From IMG/VR virus record IMGVR_UViG_3300033149_001657, positions 64,001 to 107,896 of that record: a stretch of DNA of 43,896 nt; one strand, written 5' to 3'. This DNA comes from a virus. The translations under genes were made by a program, and so were the position numbers. The notes under the pieces were generated by a model. That model was not told the origin of the DNA and made no database searches. It was given only the letters and a program-made list of their open reading frames with translations. The stretch's first letter is position 1. Each line of letters opens with the position of its first letter. Shown here piece after piece: positions 21,961 to 30,497 of this stretch.

Positions 21961-22659
21961 TTGAGTAGACGAGTCTACTCGAATCTAGATAAAGAGGAAT
22001 TCCTTAATAAAGCTATCGTAAGAGCTCTGAAAATGTTGAGCATTCCTTTCCAGGACATTCACACTAGATATAATTTCTACAAGAGACCTGGGGAACAATC
22101 AGCTGACTTTGTATTGTATGGATGTTTCCTGTTGGAAGCTAAGAACTGGAACTGTGTGAAATACTATGTTGACAGAAGGAAATCTCGTAGAGAGATTCTC
22201 TACAGATTCATAGATGTCAACAATCCAGATCTGTTTCTGAGAAAGAAGATTCTTGTCATAAGCAATCCAAGATGGACTGAACATTCTAGAGAGTACCTAA
22301 TGAGTCATGGAATTGAAATAATAGAACTTGGATATTTTGTGGATGAAAATCGAATTGAAGAAGCAGCTTTCGACATAGCGACTAGACTGAAGAACCTAGT
22401 ATCCACTCTTTCTGAGTCGATACAACAGAAAACAAGACAGAAGCTACTGTCCTTCTTCGACAGAATCAGAACACAATACTACAAATCCAACTCTGGAGAC
22501 AGCAGCTACAACTCTCATAATAACTCTATAAGCTTAAGCTTAGATTTAATATTTACATACCCAAAACACAAAACAAGTGAAAAAGAATATGGGAGCTTAG
22601 AGAGAAACAATTCTCTTGTATTTTTCAATGTCAATAAAGATAGGAACATCGAAGTATAG
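21961..22659 (+). CDS. PD-(D/E)XK nuclease-like protein
   Basis: The only plus-strand gene between 13 and 44 kb. Residues 47-64 read QSADFVLYGCFLLEAKNW, the D-(x9)-E-x-K core of PD-(D/E)XK nucleases (Asp49, Glu59, Lys61), preceded by a helix with a conserved-looking Glu. It may be a Holliday-junction resolvase-like or restriction-like endonuclease; the last 60 residues are polar and low in complexity. Start: GGAGG (21949-21953) is only one base from the ATG at 21955 but seven from an in-frame TTG at 21961, so TTG is preferred (232 residues). Its end overlaps the opposing gene by 63 bases. Confidence 0.7.
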   Translation: MSRRVYSNLDKEEFLNKAIVRALKMLSIPFQDIHTRYNFYKRPGEQSADFVLYGCFLLEAKNWNCVKYYVDRRKSRREILYRFIDVNNPDLFLRKKILVISNPRWTEHSREYLMSHGIEIIELGYFVDENRIEEAAFDIATRLKNLVSTLSESIQQKTRQKLLSFFDRIRTQYYKSNSGDSSYNSHNNSISLSLDLIFTYPKHKTSEKEYGSLERNNSLVFFNVNKDRNIEV

Positions 22660-22860
22660 GTCTGGATCATCTCCTAGACATGTTTTGATGTATCGTTCTC
22701 TAGCTACTCTGTAGGCTGTTCTTATGGATGAGTACTCGTTTAGTTCATCTGGTTCCAGTATCTCTAGACATATCTCTAGTCTTCTTCTAGCTGTTTGAGA
22801 AAGACTATTCAACCATTCTTTGTTCTTTATCTTCCTGGATAGTGGATATCGTTTCATCAT
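22597..22860 (-). CDS. Unknown small basic helical protein
   Basis: 87 residues, rich in Arg/Leu, helical (SQTARRRLEICLEIL, AYRVARERYIKTCLG), with an acidic middle. It overlaps the end of the metallophosphoesterase gene by 56 bases and the opposing nuclease gene by 63, and has no clear ribosome binding site, so its exact start is uncertain. No family recognised. Confidence 0.5.
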   Translation of the reverse strand: MMKRYPLSRKIKNKEWLNSLSQTARRRLEICLEILEPDELNEYSSIRTAYRVARERYIKTCLGDDPDLYFDVPIFIDIEKYKRIVSL

Positions 22861-24058
22861 CCTGAGTCATCTCGTATTGTTTGAAATGTTCTCTTAGGAT
22901 CTGAGCATAGTAAGCCATGTTCTTGTATTCTAGGTTTGGTTCGTTTCTCTCGTACATCTCTATTTTCTCTATTGGATGTATGGGAACTACTGAACATTCG
23001 TTGCCTGCATATATCAGTAGTAAGATTCCAGATGGTCTCTGTTGTATGCTGTATTGCCATTTCTGGAATCCACCTGTAACAGAGATCTTGGTACTTTCAA
23101 ATATTATCTCAGGATTCAGCCAGTGTGAATGTGCAGTTACTACTCTTTCAACTATTACTCCTCTATGTCTGTAGTCTGATATTGTCTTTAGTATGTCTCT
23201 GATGAATGATGGAGCTACTGGATAATAGTCGGATCTTCCGTATCCATGTGTGAATAGTACATTGTAGTGTCCTATTGGAATGCCAATGTCAATAATGGAG
23301 TATCTACTACAGTATCTAGCTCTACTTCCTATGGACTTCTTTAGATACAGCATATAGTTGGACTCTGTATCTTCATGGTGTCCCTTCAACATGTATATTC
23401 TGTGAACTGGAACTATCTTCTCTATCTGCTCAATGGTCTTCTTTATCACACGTTCAGCTAGGAACACTTGCCAGTGTCCTCTCTGTACTAGATTCTCCAG
23501 CTCTTGTCTTCTATAGATGTTTCTACCAGACACTATGTCTCCATTCAGTACTATTCTGGCTCTTTTGACATTGTGGTTGGAGTCTAGATATTTCAGTACT
23601 CTTTCTAGATTATAGATGCAGCTCCAGTAGGTTTCTGGTAGATGGGACTCATGACCCAGATGTAGATCGGAGATAACTACAGTAACTGTGATGTCTGTTT
23701 TTCTATTGGATTCCAGGACCTTGAGTGGTAGTGAGACATTGATGTTCTCTCTTTCTCTGTATTTGTATCTTATCTCTGGCATCTTGTCAACTAGTTTATC
23801 AGCTATCTTGTCTATTATTTTCATAAAAAATTCATCTTCTACTTCATCAAGATCAATATCGTTGTGTCTAATCATGTTCTCTTTGGCTTCACTATAGGTT
23901 CTCCTTGGGATGTCAAACTTTCTCATCCATCTTCTTATGGTTGACTCATTTCTTCCAACTATCTTTCCTATCTGTCTGATAGATAGTCCCTTATTCCAGT
24001 ATAGATCATATAATGTGTCTCTATCTAGCACAAGATCGTACCTCCAAGGTTCTGTCAT
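22805..24058 (-). CDS. HTH-metallophosphoesterase fusion
   Basis: Residues 13-50 form a homeodomain-like helix-turn-helix (LYDLYWNKGLSIRQIGKIVGRNESTIRRWMRKF), as in resolvase/transposase DNA-binding regions. From about 124 comes a calcineurin-like phosphoesterase: SDLHLGH (Asp131, His133), NGDIVSG (Asp174), LKGHHED, FTHGYG and TAHSHW give all the usual metal ligands. It could be a site-directed nuclease or phosphodiesterase, somewhat Mre11-like but without Rad50. A TTTATAAG box ends 16 bases before the ATG, pointing to a leaderless message. 417 residues. Confidence 0.8.
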   Translation of the reverse strand: MTEPWRYDLVLDRDTLYDLYWNKGLSIRQIGKIVGRNESTIRRWMRKFDIPRRTYSEAKENMIRHNDIDLDEVEDEFFMKIIDKIADKLVDKMPEIRYKYRERENINVSLPLKVLESNRKTDITVTVVISDLHLGHESHLPETYWSCIYNLERVLKYLDSNHNVKRARIVLNGDIVSGRNIYRRQELENLVQRGHWQVFLAERVIKKTIEQIEKIVPVHRIYMLKGHHEDTESNYMLYLKKSIGSRARYCSRYSIIDIGIPIGHYNVLFTHGYGRSDYYPVAPSFIRDILKTISDYRHRGVIVERVVTAHSHWLNPEIIFESTKISVTGGFQKWQYSIQQRPSGILLLIYAGNECSVVPIHPIEKIEMYERNEPNLEYKNMAYYAQILREHFKQYEMTQDDETISTIQEDKEQRMVE

Positions 24059-24073
24059 AGATTCTCTTTTTCT

Positions 24074-24081
24074 CTTATAAA
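24074..24081 (-). promoter_or_regulatory. TATA-like box for HTH-phosphoesterase gene
   Basis: TTTATAAG on the minus strand, inside the end of the small zinc-protein gene. A start site about 25 bases on would fall close to the ATG at 24058, which has only a weak AAGAGAA upstream. Confidence 0.4.
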
Positions 24082-24084
24082 TGT

Positions 24085-24249
24085 TTATCTATTGAGGTTT
24101 CTCTTTAGTCCTCTGAACATTTTGCTAATACAGGTTTCACATAGTCCTCTTTTTAGTGTGAATATCCAGAAGTTCACTATCAAAATGAATCCTTCATCAG
24201 TTCTTCCACATACAGAACACTTAACTTTGTTCTTGTAGTAATATCTCAA
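24085..24249 (-). CDS. 54-residue zinc-finger protein, TTG start
   Basis: A hidden small gene. GAGGTGA lies five bases before an in-frame TTG; the product reads MRYYYKNKVKCSVCGRTDEG then a hydrophobic strand, a second Cys-x2-Cys (LCETC) and a basic tail. Two cysteine pairs about 25 residues apart make a treble-clef or zinc-ribbon fold likely. It fills most of the gap between nrdD and the HTH-phosphoesterase gene. Function unknown; similar in style to the many other mini zinc proteins here. Confidence 0.65.
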   Translation of the reverse strand: MRYYYKNKVKCSVCGRTDEGFILIVNFWIFTLKRGLCETCISKMFRGLKRNLNR

Positions 24250-24260
24250 ATCTATCACCT

Positions 24261-26348
24261 CTATACTTTAAATGTCTTTCTAGATTTAAATTCAGCTTGT
24301 TTGCCAGGATGCCATGCATCTACTGGTCTTAGGTATCCAACTATTCTTGAGTATACCTCTGTCTTAGATCCACATTGTGGACATCTGTGTACTTCACCAG
24401 CTATGTATCCATGATTCTCACATATACTGAATGTAGGGGATAGAGTAAAGTATGGTATTCTAAAGTTGGTGAATACTTTCTCTAGGAGTACTGGAACTAT
24501 GCTTGGATTCTGTATTCGTTCTCCTAGGAAGGCATGAAAGACTGTTCCACCAGTGTATCTGGTCTGTAAATCCTCTTGAAGCTCAAGAGCTTCAAATATG
24601 TCGGCAGTATAGTCTACAGGTAGCTGAGTGCTGTTAGTATACATTGGATGTTCTATGTGCTTGAGGTTTCCGTTCATGAAATGACATTTACTGAACTTTG
24701 ACTTGTCTAGAAGAGCGAGTCTGTATGAGCATCCTTCAGCTGGTGTAGCTTCCAAGTTGTACATATGTTCAGTTTCTTTCTGATACTTCAGTAGCTTGTC
24801 TCTCATAAAGTCGAGTACTTTCACTGCAAACTTTATTCCCTCTTTGTCAGCTATGGTACAATCCATGAAATTGAGTAGTGATTCATTCATTCCAACCAGA
24901 CCAATGGTGCTGAAATGGTTGCTCCAGTAGCTACCAAAGTGTTTCTTAACATCTCTAAGATAGAACTTGACGTATGGATAGAGTCCTCTCTCTGTGAGTC
25001 TCTCTAATACTTTACGTTTGATTTCTAGTGATGTCTTAGCTATGTCCATTAGTCTTTCCAGTCTCTCAAAATACTGGTCATCATCTTTAGCAACTAAGCC
25101 TATTCTTGGCATGTTGATAGTCACTACTCCTATTGAACCAGTTCTGGAATATGCTCCAAAGTATCCACCACCTCTTTTCTTGAGTTCTGTCAGGTCGAGC
25201 TGGAGATGACAACACATTGACCTTGCATCCTCAGGTTTCATGTCACTGTTGATGTAGTTGCTAAAGTATGGTATTCCATATTTAGCTGTCATCTTCCATA
25301 GACCATTGTAAGATTCATTGTTCCAGTCGAAGTCTTTGGTAATAGAGTAAGTGGGAATAGGGAATGTGAATACTCTACTAGCTCCGTCTCCATTGTAATA
25401 TACTTCATAAAGAGCTTTGTTGATCATGTCAGCTTCATCCTGAAAGTCACCAAGTTCCTCAACTGGACGCCCTCCTACGACTCCAGGAGTCTCTTTCAGA
25501 TAGTCTGGAACTTCTAGATCTAAGCTGATATTGGAGAAGGGCGTCTCACCAGAAGTTCTGGTTGGGACATTCAAGTTGAAAATCAGTTCTTGGACACATT
25601 GATGTACTTCCTCGTAGCTGAGACCATCGTATCTAACAAACGGAGCTAGAAACGTATCTAAGTTGGATACTGCCTGAGCTCCAGCTGCTTCAAGAGACAT
25701 GCTGAAGATGAAGTTTACTAGTTGTCCCATAGCTGTTCTTAGATGTTTTGGTGGTTTGCATGTTACTCTTCCAGAGACGCCTCTGAAGCCAGTGGATAGG
25801 AAATCGTATAAGTCATGTCCTTGACAGTACACAGACAGCATATTCAGGTTATGTATGTGAAGATCACCATTTAGATGAGACTCTCTTACCTCAGCTGGAT
25901 ATATCTTGTTCAACCAGTAGTTCTTTGTTAGTTCTGAGCTTATGTAATTGTTTAGTCCCTGGAGGGAATATTGTCTGTTTGCATTCTCCTTTACCTGCCA
26001 GTCAAGCTGATTGAGGTATTGATCCATTAGGTCAATACCGTTTAGAGACATAACCATGTCTCTAAGCTCTTTATGTTGATGTCTATATATAATGTAAGCT
26101 TTAGCTATCTGAGTAAGGTTTCTCTTTATTAGAACTCTCTCTACAATATCCTGTATTTCCTCAACAGTAGGAACTCCATCCTCTCCATACTTCTCCTGTA
26201 TTATTCTGTCTGTTTGTCTTCCTATTTGGAATGCAAAGTCCTTACTGTCGTTTCCCACAGCTTGAGAAGCTTTCCATATTGCTTCACATATTCTGTTAGG
26301 ATCATAACTTTCTAGTTTACCATCTCTTTTTCTTACGTACATAACCAT
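24261..26348 (-). CDS. nrdD: Anaerobic ribonucleoside-triphosphate reductase
   Basis: Class III reductase that makes dNTPs from NTPs with a glycyl radical. Residues 1-95 are the ATP-cone allosteric domain (VRKRDGKLESYDPNRI). The core includes YCQGHDLYDFL and SMCCHLQLD with the candidate thiyl cysteine. The C terminus has the zinc-site cysteines (ICENHG, CPQCG) and the glycyl-radical loop RIVGYLRPVDAWHPGK (radical Gly near 671). 695 residues is a normal length. It needs the radical SAM activase NrdG, which is not seen here and may come from the host or lie outside. A 12/13 match to the palindrome overlaps its start codon. GGAG lies 11 bases upstream of the ATG. Confidence 0.97.
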   Translation of the reverse strand: MVMYVRKRDGKLESYDPNRICEAIWKASQAVGNDSKDFAFQIGRQTDRIIQEKYGEDGVPTVEEIQDIVERVLIKRNLTQIAKAYIIYRHQHKELRDMVMSLNGIDLMDQYLNQLDWQVKENANRQYSLQGLNNYISSELTKNYWLNKIYPAEVRESHLNGDLHIHNLNMLSVYCQGHDLYDFLSTGFRGVSGRVTCKPPKHLRTAMGQLVNFIFSMSLEAAGAQAVSNLDTFLAPFVRYDGLSYEEVHQCVQELIFNLNVPTRTSGETPFSNISLDLEVPDYLKETPGVVGGRPVEELGDFQDEADMINKALYEVYYNGDGASRVFTFPIPTYSITKDFDWNNESYNGLWKMTAKYGIPYFSNYINSDMKPEDARSMCCHLQLDLTELKKRGGGYFGAYSRTGSIGVVTINMPRIGLVAKDDDQYFERLERLMDIAKTSLEIKRKVLERLTERGLYPYVKFYLRDVKKHFGSYWSNHFSTIGLVGMNESLLNFMDCTIADKEGIKFAVKVLDFMRDKLLKYQKETEHMYNLEATPAEGCSYRLALLDKSKFSKCHFMNGNLKHIEHPMYTNSTQLPVDYTADIFEALELQEDLQTRYTGGTVFHAFLGERIQNPSIVPVLLEKVFTNFRIPYFTLSPTFSICENHGYIAGEVHRCPQCGSKTEVYSRIVGYLRPVDAWHPGKQAEFKSRKTFKV

Positions 26349-26353
26349 AGTAA

Positions 26354-27736
26354 CTATCTCTCCTCAAGGGTGTCTTCCATTACTTCCCTAATAACATCTT
26401 CATCAACATTTACATCAGACTTAGGTTTGGATCTTTCAGGAATCTTAGACTCATCATTGTTCCATTTTTCTAACTCTCTTTCAACAAATCTAGATGGTAG
26501 TCCAAGTTCTCTTCTTATCTTGAGCTCAAGCTCTGGATCTCTCCTAATCATGTCTCTTCTTCCAAGTCTTGACACCAGGTTTATTGTTGTCTCTAGAGTG
26601 GCATGGGACTTGGATCTAAGGACTATTCTAGGTACTTCCTTGTAGCTCTTTATCTTCCTCCTAGCTTTGAACAGTCTATACAGAAGCTTTTCTCTTACCT
26701 GTTCAGCTAGCCTGTCTTGAAGAGCAACTATCCTACGTTCAAAGTCGAGATCAGAAGACTCTGTAGCTCTAGCAGCTACTCTTGATCCTGGTAAAAAGTG
26801 TCTTGAGGGAGGAATACCCATTCCTAGGCTCTGGATAGATGCAAAATACAGAATCAGTCCCTCAGTACCAGTTATATCAGGAGATGGCATCCGTTCAATC
26901 TTTACATCTATTGGAAATCCGAACACTGACTCTATGGAAACATTCTGTAGATCATCAACTATCCTGTCTATTAGCTCTGGTGATGGTCTAGGCATCTGTT
27001 CTGAACCTACGTAAGCTATTAATGAACCAGATCTGAAGGCTCCCTCTCCAACTGTCTCCTCCAGATTCAATCTGATAAGAGCTTGCTTGTACACAGATTC
27101 TAGTGGAGTTATACCAAGAAATGCACCTCCTATGCTAAATAACTTGAAGTGAGCTATTCTGTCTCTACCATCTTCATTCTTGTTCCTGGATTTCCATATA
27201 GTCTTGCCATCTCTTGTTATTGTATCCTTTCTCCACTCTGTCAAAGAGCCTGTATCTTTATGTTGGAAACCTACTGGTTCAAAGTTCTCATCTAGTTTTA
27301 CATCCTTTGTAAGTGGATCTCTAATATAGTCTGTTTTGGAAGGATCAAGTATCCTTAGAGCTAGAATGTCGTTTCCGTTCTTGGAGTATCCAAGCTCTAC
27401 AAAAGCATTTCCAGCTCCACCTACAAATATATCTCTTAGGACAGATTCCAGGATTCTCTTAAGCTTTACGTCTTCAGCCCATTCCTCAGCTTCTTTGCAT
27501 AGTTCTTCATCACCTTCAAAATAGAATCCCTCTCCTATCACAAAGTCTATGTAGTCATTAACTTCTCTGAATGTTAGACCATCTATACGATACAGAGTCT
27601 CTAGAGATTCACCAGTAACCTTCTGTTTTTCTCTGGTATCCTTACCTACAGCTAGCAATGGCTGAGTATTTATCTGTCCTACCCTAACTAGTTCTTCTAC
27701 AGATGGCTCTGGTGTCTTTCTTCTGATAATTCTCAT
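26354..27736 (-). CDS. Portal protein
   Basis: Dodecameric DNA gate of the head. 460 residues with portal hallmarks: early LYRIDGLTFREVNDYIDFVIGEGF, IFVGGAGNAFVELGYSKNG, RIAHFKLFSIGGAFLGITPLESVYKQALIRLNLEETVGEG, the crown-proximal SLGMGIPPSRHFLPGS, and a long C-terminal helical part. It lies directly before nrdD with six bases between stop and ATG. It is 14 kb from the connector genes and on the opposite strand, so head genes are split over three transcription units. Confidence 0.85.
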   Translation of the reverse strand: MRIIRRKTPEPSVEELVRVGQINTQPLLAVGKDTREKQKVTGESLETLYRIDGLTFREVNDYIDFVIGEGFYFEGDEELCKEAEEWAEDVKLKRILESVLRDIFVGGAGNAFVELGYSKNGNDILALRILDPSKTDYIRDPLTKDVKLDENFEPVGFQHKDTGSLTEWRKDTITRDGKTIWKSRNKNEDGRDRIAHFKLFSIGGAFLGITPLESVYKQALIRLNLEETVGEGAFRSGSLIAYVGSEQMPRPSPELIDRIVDDLQNVSIESVFGFPIDVKIERMPSPDITGTEGLILYFASIQSLGMGIPPSRHFLPGSRVAARATESSDLDFERRIVALQDRLAEQVREKLLYRLFKARRKIKSYKEVPRIVLRSKSHATLETTINLVSRLGRRDMIRRDPELELKIRRELGLPSRFVERELEKWNNDESKIPERSKPKSDVNVDEDVIREVMEDTLEER

Positions 27737-27742
27737 AGATTA

Positions 27743-27952
27743 TCACTTCTTTACCAATTTCAATATTGCTGATATCAAACCATCGCTTATCAGCATCTTT
27801 TCAAATAGCTCTGGTGATATCTTTCCACAGTATAGTAGACCAGCTAACACTAGGAATATGGAGAAAAACACTACTACTGGAGCTTCTGCATTAGTTATCT
27901 TTTCTATTACTAGCTCAGTCAGACTTTTCTCTTCTACTATTTCCTCAGACAT
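27743..27952 (-). CDS. Small single-pass membrane protein
   Basis: 69 residues: an acidic N terminus (about 25 residues), one hydrophobic segment (APVVVFFSIFLVLAGLLY), then a helix ending in KLVKK. The size and topology would allow a holin-like or virion membrane role, but no motif supports a specific function. It lies just before the portal gene and after a trypsin-like protease gene, likely in one transcript. Confidence 0.65.
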   Translation of the reverse strand: MSEEIVEEKSLTELVIEKITNAEAPVVVFFSIFLVLAGLLYCGKISPELFEKMLISDGLISAILKLVKK

Positions 27953-27971
27953 TCTCTCAACCTCCTATATT

Positions 27972-29024
27972 TTATTTGTTTAGTACAACTTTAACTTTAG
28001 CTATCTGCTCTATTCTTTGGTGTTTACAATATATCATGTGACCTTGATCGGATCCAGCAAATAGAGCTCCTAGAAAAGCAAATTTGCCATCTGCCAAGTG
28101 CTTATCATCTGTTAAGGGTGTAACAACTGGAGATCCACTGTCTCCACCAGCACATTCACACAGACACAGAACTACATCTTCATAGTAAGCTATACCTCGG
28201 CTTCCATAAACATATCCATTATAGTGTGCATCCTGTATTGTTCCATATGTCACACCAGTAGTCCTACCAGACTTTATTACAGTAGCTCCTTCTTTATGTT
28301 CACCTTTAGCTACTATCTCTCCATCAATCCCGAGAATCCTAAGTTCATAATTCACTGTTGGTTTTCCAAATGAAATGTCTACATAGTTTACTGGAGCATC
28401 ATTTCTAGTGACTATTCTATAAATTCTATGTAGAAAGTTCCTATACTTACAGTTGAAATAAGCAAACTTGGTTTCAACATAGAAAGTTAGCCTAGCCACT
28501 ATGTCATTTGGAAATGTTCCATTATCATATGGACTTGGTTGTAGCCATTCGTCTCCTATCCTAGCTTTGTTTGATAAGCTTCCACAATGATTGTTAAGTC
28601 CTATCAAGATCTTTCCATCTTTCTCATAGAACCAATTCAATGTGCAAGCTGTACCATCTCTGTGAATACATGAGATTCCAGCTACTAATGGTCTGTAACG
28701 TTTCTGATGATCATTAGGAGAGTCAGTCTTTACTGTCATACATCTACATGGTAGCTCCTCTACATAATACATTCTCTCTAGTTCCACTACATCTGTTTCC
28801 ACTACATTATTTCCAATATCCAGATGTCTTGGTATAATGTCTTTAGCTGCAAGAGAATCAAATGGCTCCTTCTTCTCAACATAGATCCTTACACAGCTGG
28901 TTCCAGGCAGCTCCTTTCCATTCTTTATTCTAGGTCTTAGAATACCACTGAATCCATGCACGTTCTTCTTTTTGTATATAGATTTCCAGTGTCTTTTCTT
29001 AAATTCTTCAATTACACTATCCAA
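27972..29024 (-). CDS. Trypsin-like serine protease
   Basis: Chymotrypsin-fold protease, 350 residues. The triad appears as His146 (LNNHCGS, like the AAHC loop), Asp216 (NYVDISFG, like DIAL) and Ser296 in CAGGDSGSPVV. Residues 1-90 form a lead domain (GTSCVRIYVEKKEP, IP-HLDIG) known from bacterial S1-like proteases. No signal peptide is seen, so it acts inside the cell or in the virion. Start is TTG with GAGGTGA eight bases upstream; it overlaps the PHP gene by eight bases. A trypsin-like protease beside a portal gene is unusual because head maturation already has its own protease. It may act on host proteins or tail components. Confidence 0.88.
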   Translation of the reverse strand: MDSVIEEFKKRHWKSIYKKKNVHGFSGILRPRIKNGKELPGTSCVRIYVEKKEPFDSLAAKDIIPRHLDIGNNVVETDVVELERMYYVEELPCRCMTVKTDSPNDHQKRYRPLVAGISCIHRDGTACTLNWFYEKDGKILIGLNNHCGSLSNKARIGDEWLQPSPYDNGTFPNDIVARLTFYVETKFAYFNCKYRNFLHRIYRIVTRNDAPVNYVDISFGKPTVNYELRILGIDGEIVAKGEHKEGATVIKSGRTTGVTYGTIQDAHYNGYVYGSRGIAYYEDVVLCLCECAGGDSGSPVVTPLTDDKHLADGKFAFLGALFAGSDQGHMIYCKHQRIEQIAKVKVVLNK

Positions 29025-29583
29025 GATTCATCTCACCTCTAATTACAAAGTTTCCTTTCTTAAGATTCTTAATTACTTCATACTTATTAAACTCATCAAT
29101 TTCCATCTCTATCCAGTTCTTACCTATCATACTGGGAGAATGAACATCATCCACACCAAATCCTATCACATCTGGAATCTTATCATCGTACTGTCTGATT
29201 CCACTGTTGCAGATCTCAGCTCCATCAAGCTTGTAAGCTCTACAAATTTCTCGAATCTGATCCACACTAAGTCCCTGTCTACCTGGATGAGCTAGCCAGT
29301 CTACTGAAGCCAGATCCAACCTGTCTCTCCAATCCAAAGATCTCTCCTTCTCATCCATTGGGAGATCCAGCTTGATTATGTGATATCTGAATGTCCATTC
29401 CACGCCGTTCAGAAAAATAATGTCTCTAGGGATCTGAAGCTCATGGGGTATGGTCCATGTATTGTGATCTGTAATAGATATGACTCTAAATCCTCTGTCT
29501 CTCAGAGTGTGAAGTAATTCATGAGGACTTAACTGTCCATCACTAAGAATTGTATGGTTATGTAATGAACACTTTGCTAGAAT
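29017..29583 (-). CDS. PHP-domain phosphoesterase with ATT start
   Basis: 188 residues with all PHP-family metal motifs: LHNHTILSDG (His8, His10, Asp15), SITDHN (Asp39, His40), GVEWTF (Glu62), LAHPGRQ, ICNSG and GFGVDDVHS. PHP domains hydrolyse phosphomonoesters or act as polymerase proofreaders. The conserved HNH begins at residue 8, and only two codons, ATT and CTA, stand between LAKCSLHNH and an in-frame TAG. AGGAGGG lies seven bases before the ATT, so ATT is the likely initiator. Starting at the GTG inside GVEW would remove the metal site. The neighbouring zinc-ribbon gene ends inside the ribosome binding site. Confidence 0.8.
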   Translation of the reverse strand: MLAKCSLHNHTILSDGQLSPHELLHTLRDRGFRVISITDHNTWTIPHELQIPRDIIFLNGVEWTFRYHIIKLDLPMDEKERSLDWRDRLDLASVDWLAHPGRQGLSVDQIREICRAYKLDGAEICNSGIRQYDDKIPDVIGFGVDDVHSPSMIGKNWIEMEIDEFNKYEVIKNLKKGNFVIRGEMNLG

Positions 29584-29595
29584 CTATATTCCCTC

Positions 29596-29832
29596 CTATC
29601 TAATCCATACTCTTCCTAATATGCTCTCCCATACGGGTTCAATATCTATATACGGACAGTCTATCTCTATGAATCGTAGTTTCTTTCCACACTTAGGACA
29701 GTAGTTCCACTCTGGTATAACAGGATAGTTACATCTAGGACATCTCATGCTAGCATAAGGTGAATATGGTATTGTTATCACCATTCTAGGTTCCCTAGCT
29801 GTAGTCTCATTGTTGTTGGTATAATCTCTCAT
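29596..29832 (-). CDS. Zinc-ribbon protein
   Basis: 78 residues with MRCPRCNYPVIPEWNYCPKCGKKLRF, a compact zinc ribbon like those at the ends of many archaeal proteins, preceded by a disordered 28-residue lead and followed by an acidic, tryptophan-containing tail. GAGGTGA precedes the ATG and a GTTTATAG box with the exact palindrome (29890-29902) lies upstream, so this gene may start an operon with PHP, protease, membrane protein, portal and nrdD. Function unknown. Confidence 0.7.
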   Translation of the reverse strand: MRDYTNNNETTAREPRMVITIPYSPYASMRCPRCNYPVIPEWNYCPKCGKKLRFIEIDCPYIDIEPVWESILGRVWIR

Positions 29833-29886
29833 ATTTTTATTTCACCTCAGACATTGATTATAATATATTCCTAATCCTATAAACTT

Positions 29887-30012
29887 TTAGATAGTAACTA
29901 TCCTATAAGTACCTTTTATTTTCAGGTAAGTATAATATTCATAGTCTTTACCTAACAAATAAGATTTAAACTTATCAGAAGCTAATCTCATCATTTCCTT
30001 GTAAAATTCCAT
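29887..30012 (-). CDS. Possible 41-residue peptide
   Basis: Open frame from ATG 30012 encoding a basic, tyrosine-rich peptide (MEFYKEMMRLASDKFKSYLL...) that stops within the exact palindrome. No ribosome binding site. It lies in a 327-base gap between zinc-protein genes; the rest of the gap holds the frame below and a promoter. Could be chance. Confidence 0.22.
   Translation of the reverse strand: MEFYKEMMRLASDKFKSYLLGKDYEYYTYLKIKGTYRIVTI
29890..29902. repeat. GATAGTWACTATC palindrome, exact copy 5
   Basis: Exact copy in an intergenic region, directly upstream of a GTTTATAG box for the zinc-ribbon gene at 29596-29832, where an operator could act. Confidence 0.75.
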
Positions 30013-30128
30013 TTTAAAATAGCTTCATTGTAATTTTCCTCAAATCGCTTGACAGCTACTTTCATTGCATATTCTTTGTCGTTTATTTTATTACCTGGAA
30101 TTGCAAGACCACACTTCTTACATTTTAG
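29991..30128 (-). pseudogene. Zinc-ribbon frame lacking a start codon
   Basis: From just after a TAG at 30131-30129 an open frame reads LKCKKCGLAIPGNKI followed by a helical VAVKRFEENYNEAILKW and stops at 29991. It carries one Cys-x2-Cys knuckle like those of nearby zinc proteins but has no ATG, GTG or TTG ahead of the cysteines and no ribosome binding site. It is probably a decayed or truncated relative, or starts in an unusual way. Confidence 0.3.
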
Positions 30129-30159
30129 CTACTGAGACAAAGAAAAGATTACTATGAAC

Positions 30160-30495
30160 TCAAAGTCTCCTAGCTAACAGATACTTTCTTAGATCTTTAC
30201 TAGCTTTGTTCATCAAAATCTTATGGTATTTAGCCATTTGAACATGAGTTTCATATCTCTCTTCAAGTCTGTTATAATACTCAATAGATTTCTGAAGTAT
30301 CTCATCGTTGTTTAGATCGGCTTTAAATACAAACCTACATTCAGGACAAAAATATCTTCCATCATTAGTAGCAATAATGGTTTCTAAATAAGATATATTT
30401 CCACAGAATGGACATTTCCTTGTTCTAGGATATTTCTCAAGAAGCTTCTTCATAGCTTTTCTATAAAGATCGTCAAAGTCAACTTCATCGTTCAA
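30160..30495 (-). CDS. Zinc-ribbon coiled-coil protein (paralog 1)
   Basis: 111 residues: short helical lead, a zinc ribbon KCPFCGNISYL...YFCPECRFVF (about 27-56), then a long helix IEYYNRLEERYETHVQMAKYHKILMNKASKDLRKYLLARRL. It is a clear paralog of the gene directly upstream (same ribbon, IEYY motif and ending). TTG start with AAGGAGAG about nine bases upstream; that site is made from the last codons of the paralog. It may bind nucleic acid as a dimer. Function unknown. Confidence 0.7.
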   Translation of the reverse strand: MNDEVDFDDLYRKAMKKLLEKYPRTRKCPFCGNISYLETIIATNDGRYFCPECRFVFKADLNNDEILQKSIEYYNRLEERYETHVQMAKYHKILMNKASKDLRKYLLARRL

Positions 30496-30497
30496 TC

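Noticed and set aside
22857-23060. Second minus-strand open frame inside the HTH-phosphoesterase gene
   Set aside because: Wholly inside a well-supported gene in another frame, with no ribosome binding site or recognisable pattern.
29017-29403. A 128-residue protein starting at the GTG in GVEWTF
   Set aside because: It would lose the HNH and DHN metal motifs that are encoded in frame just upstream.
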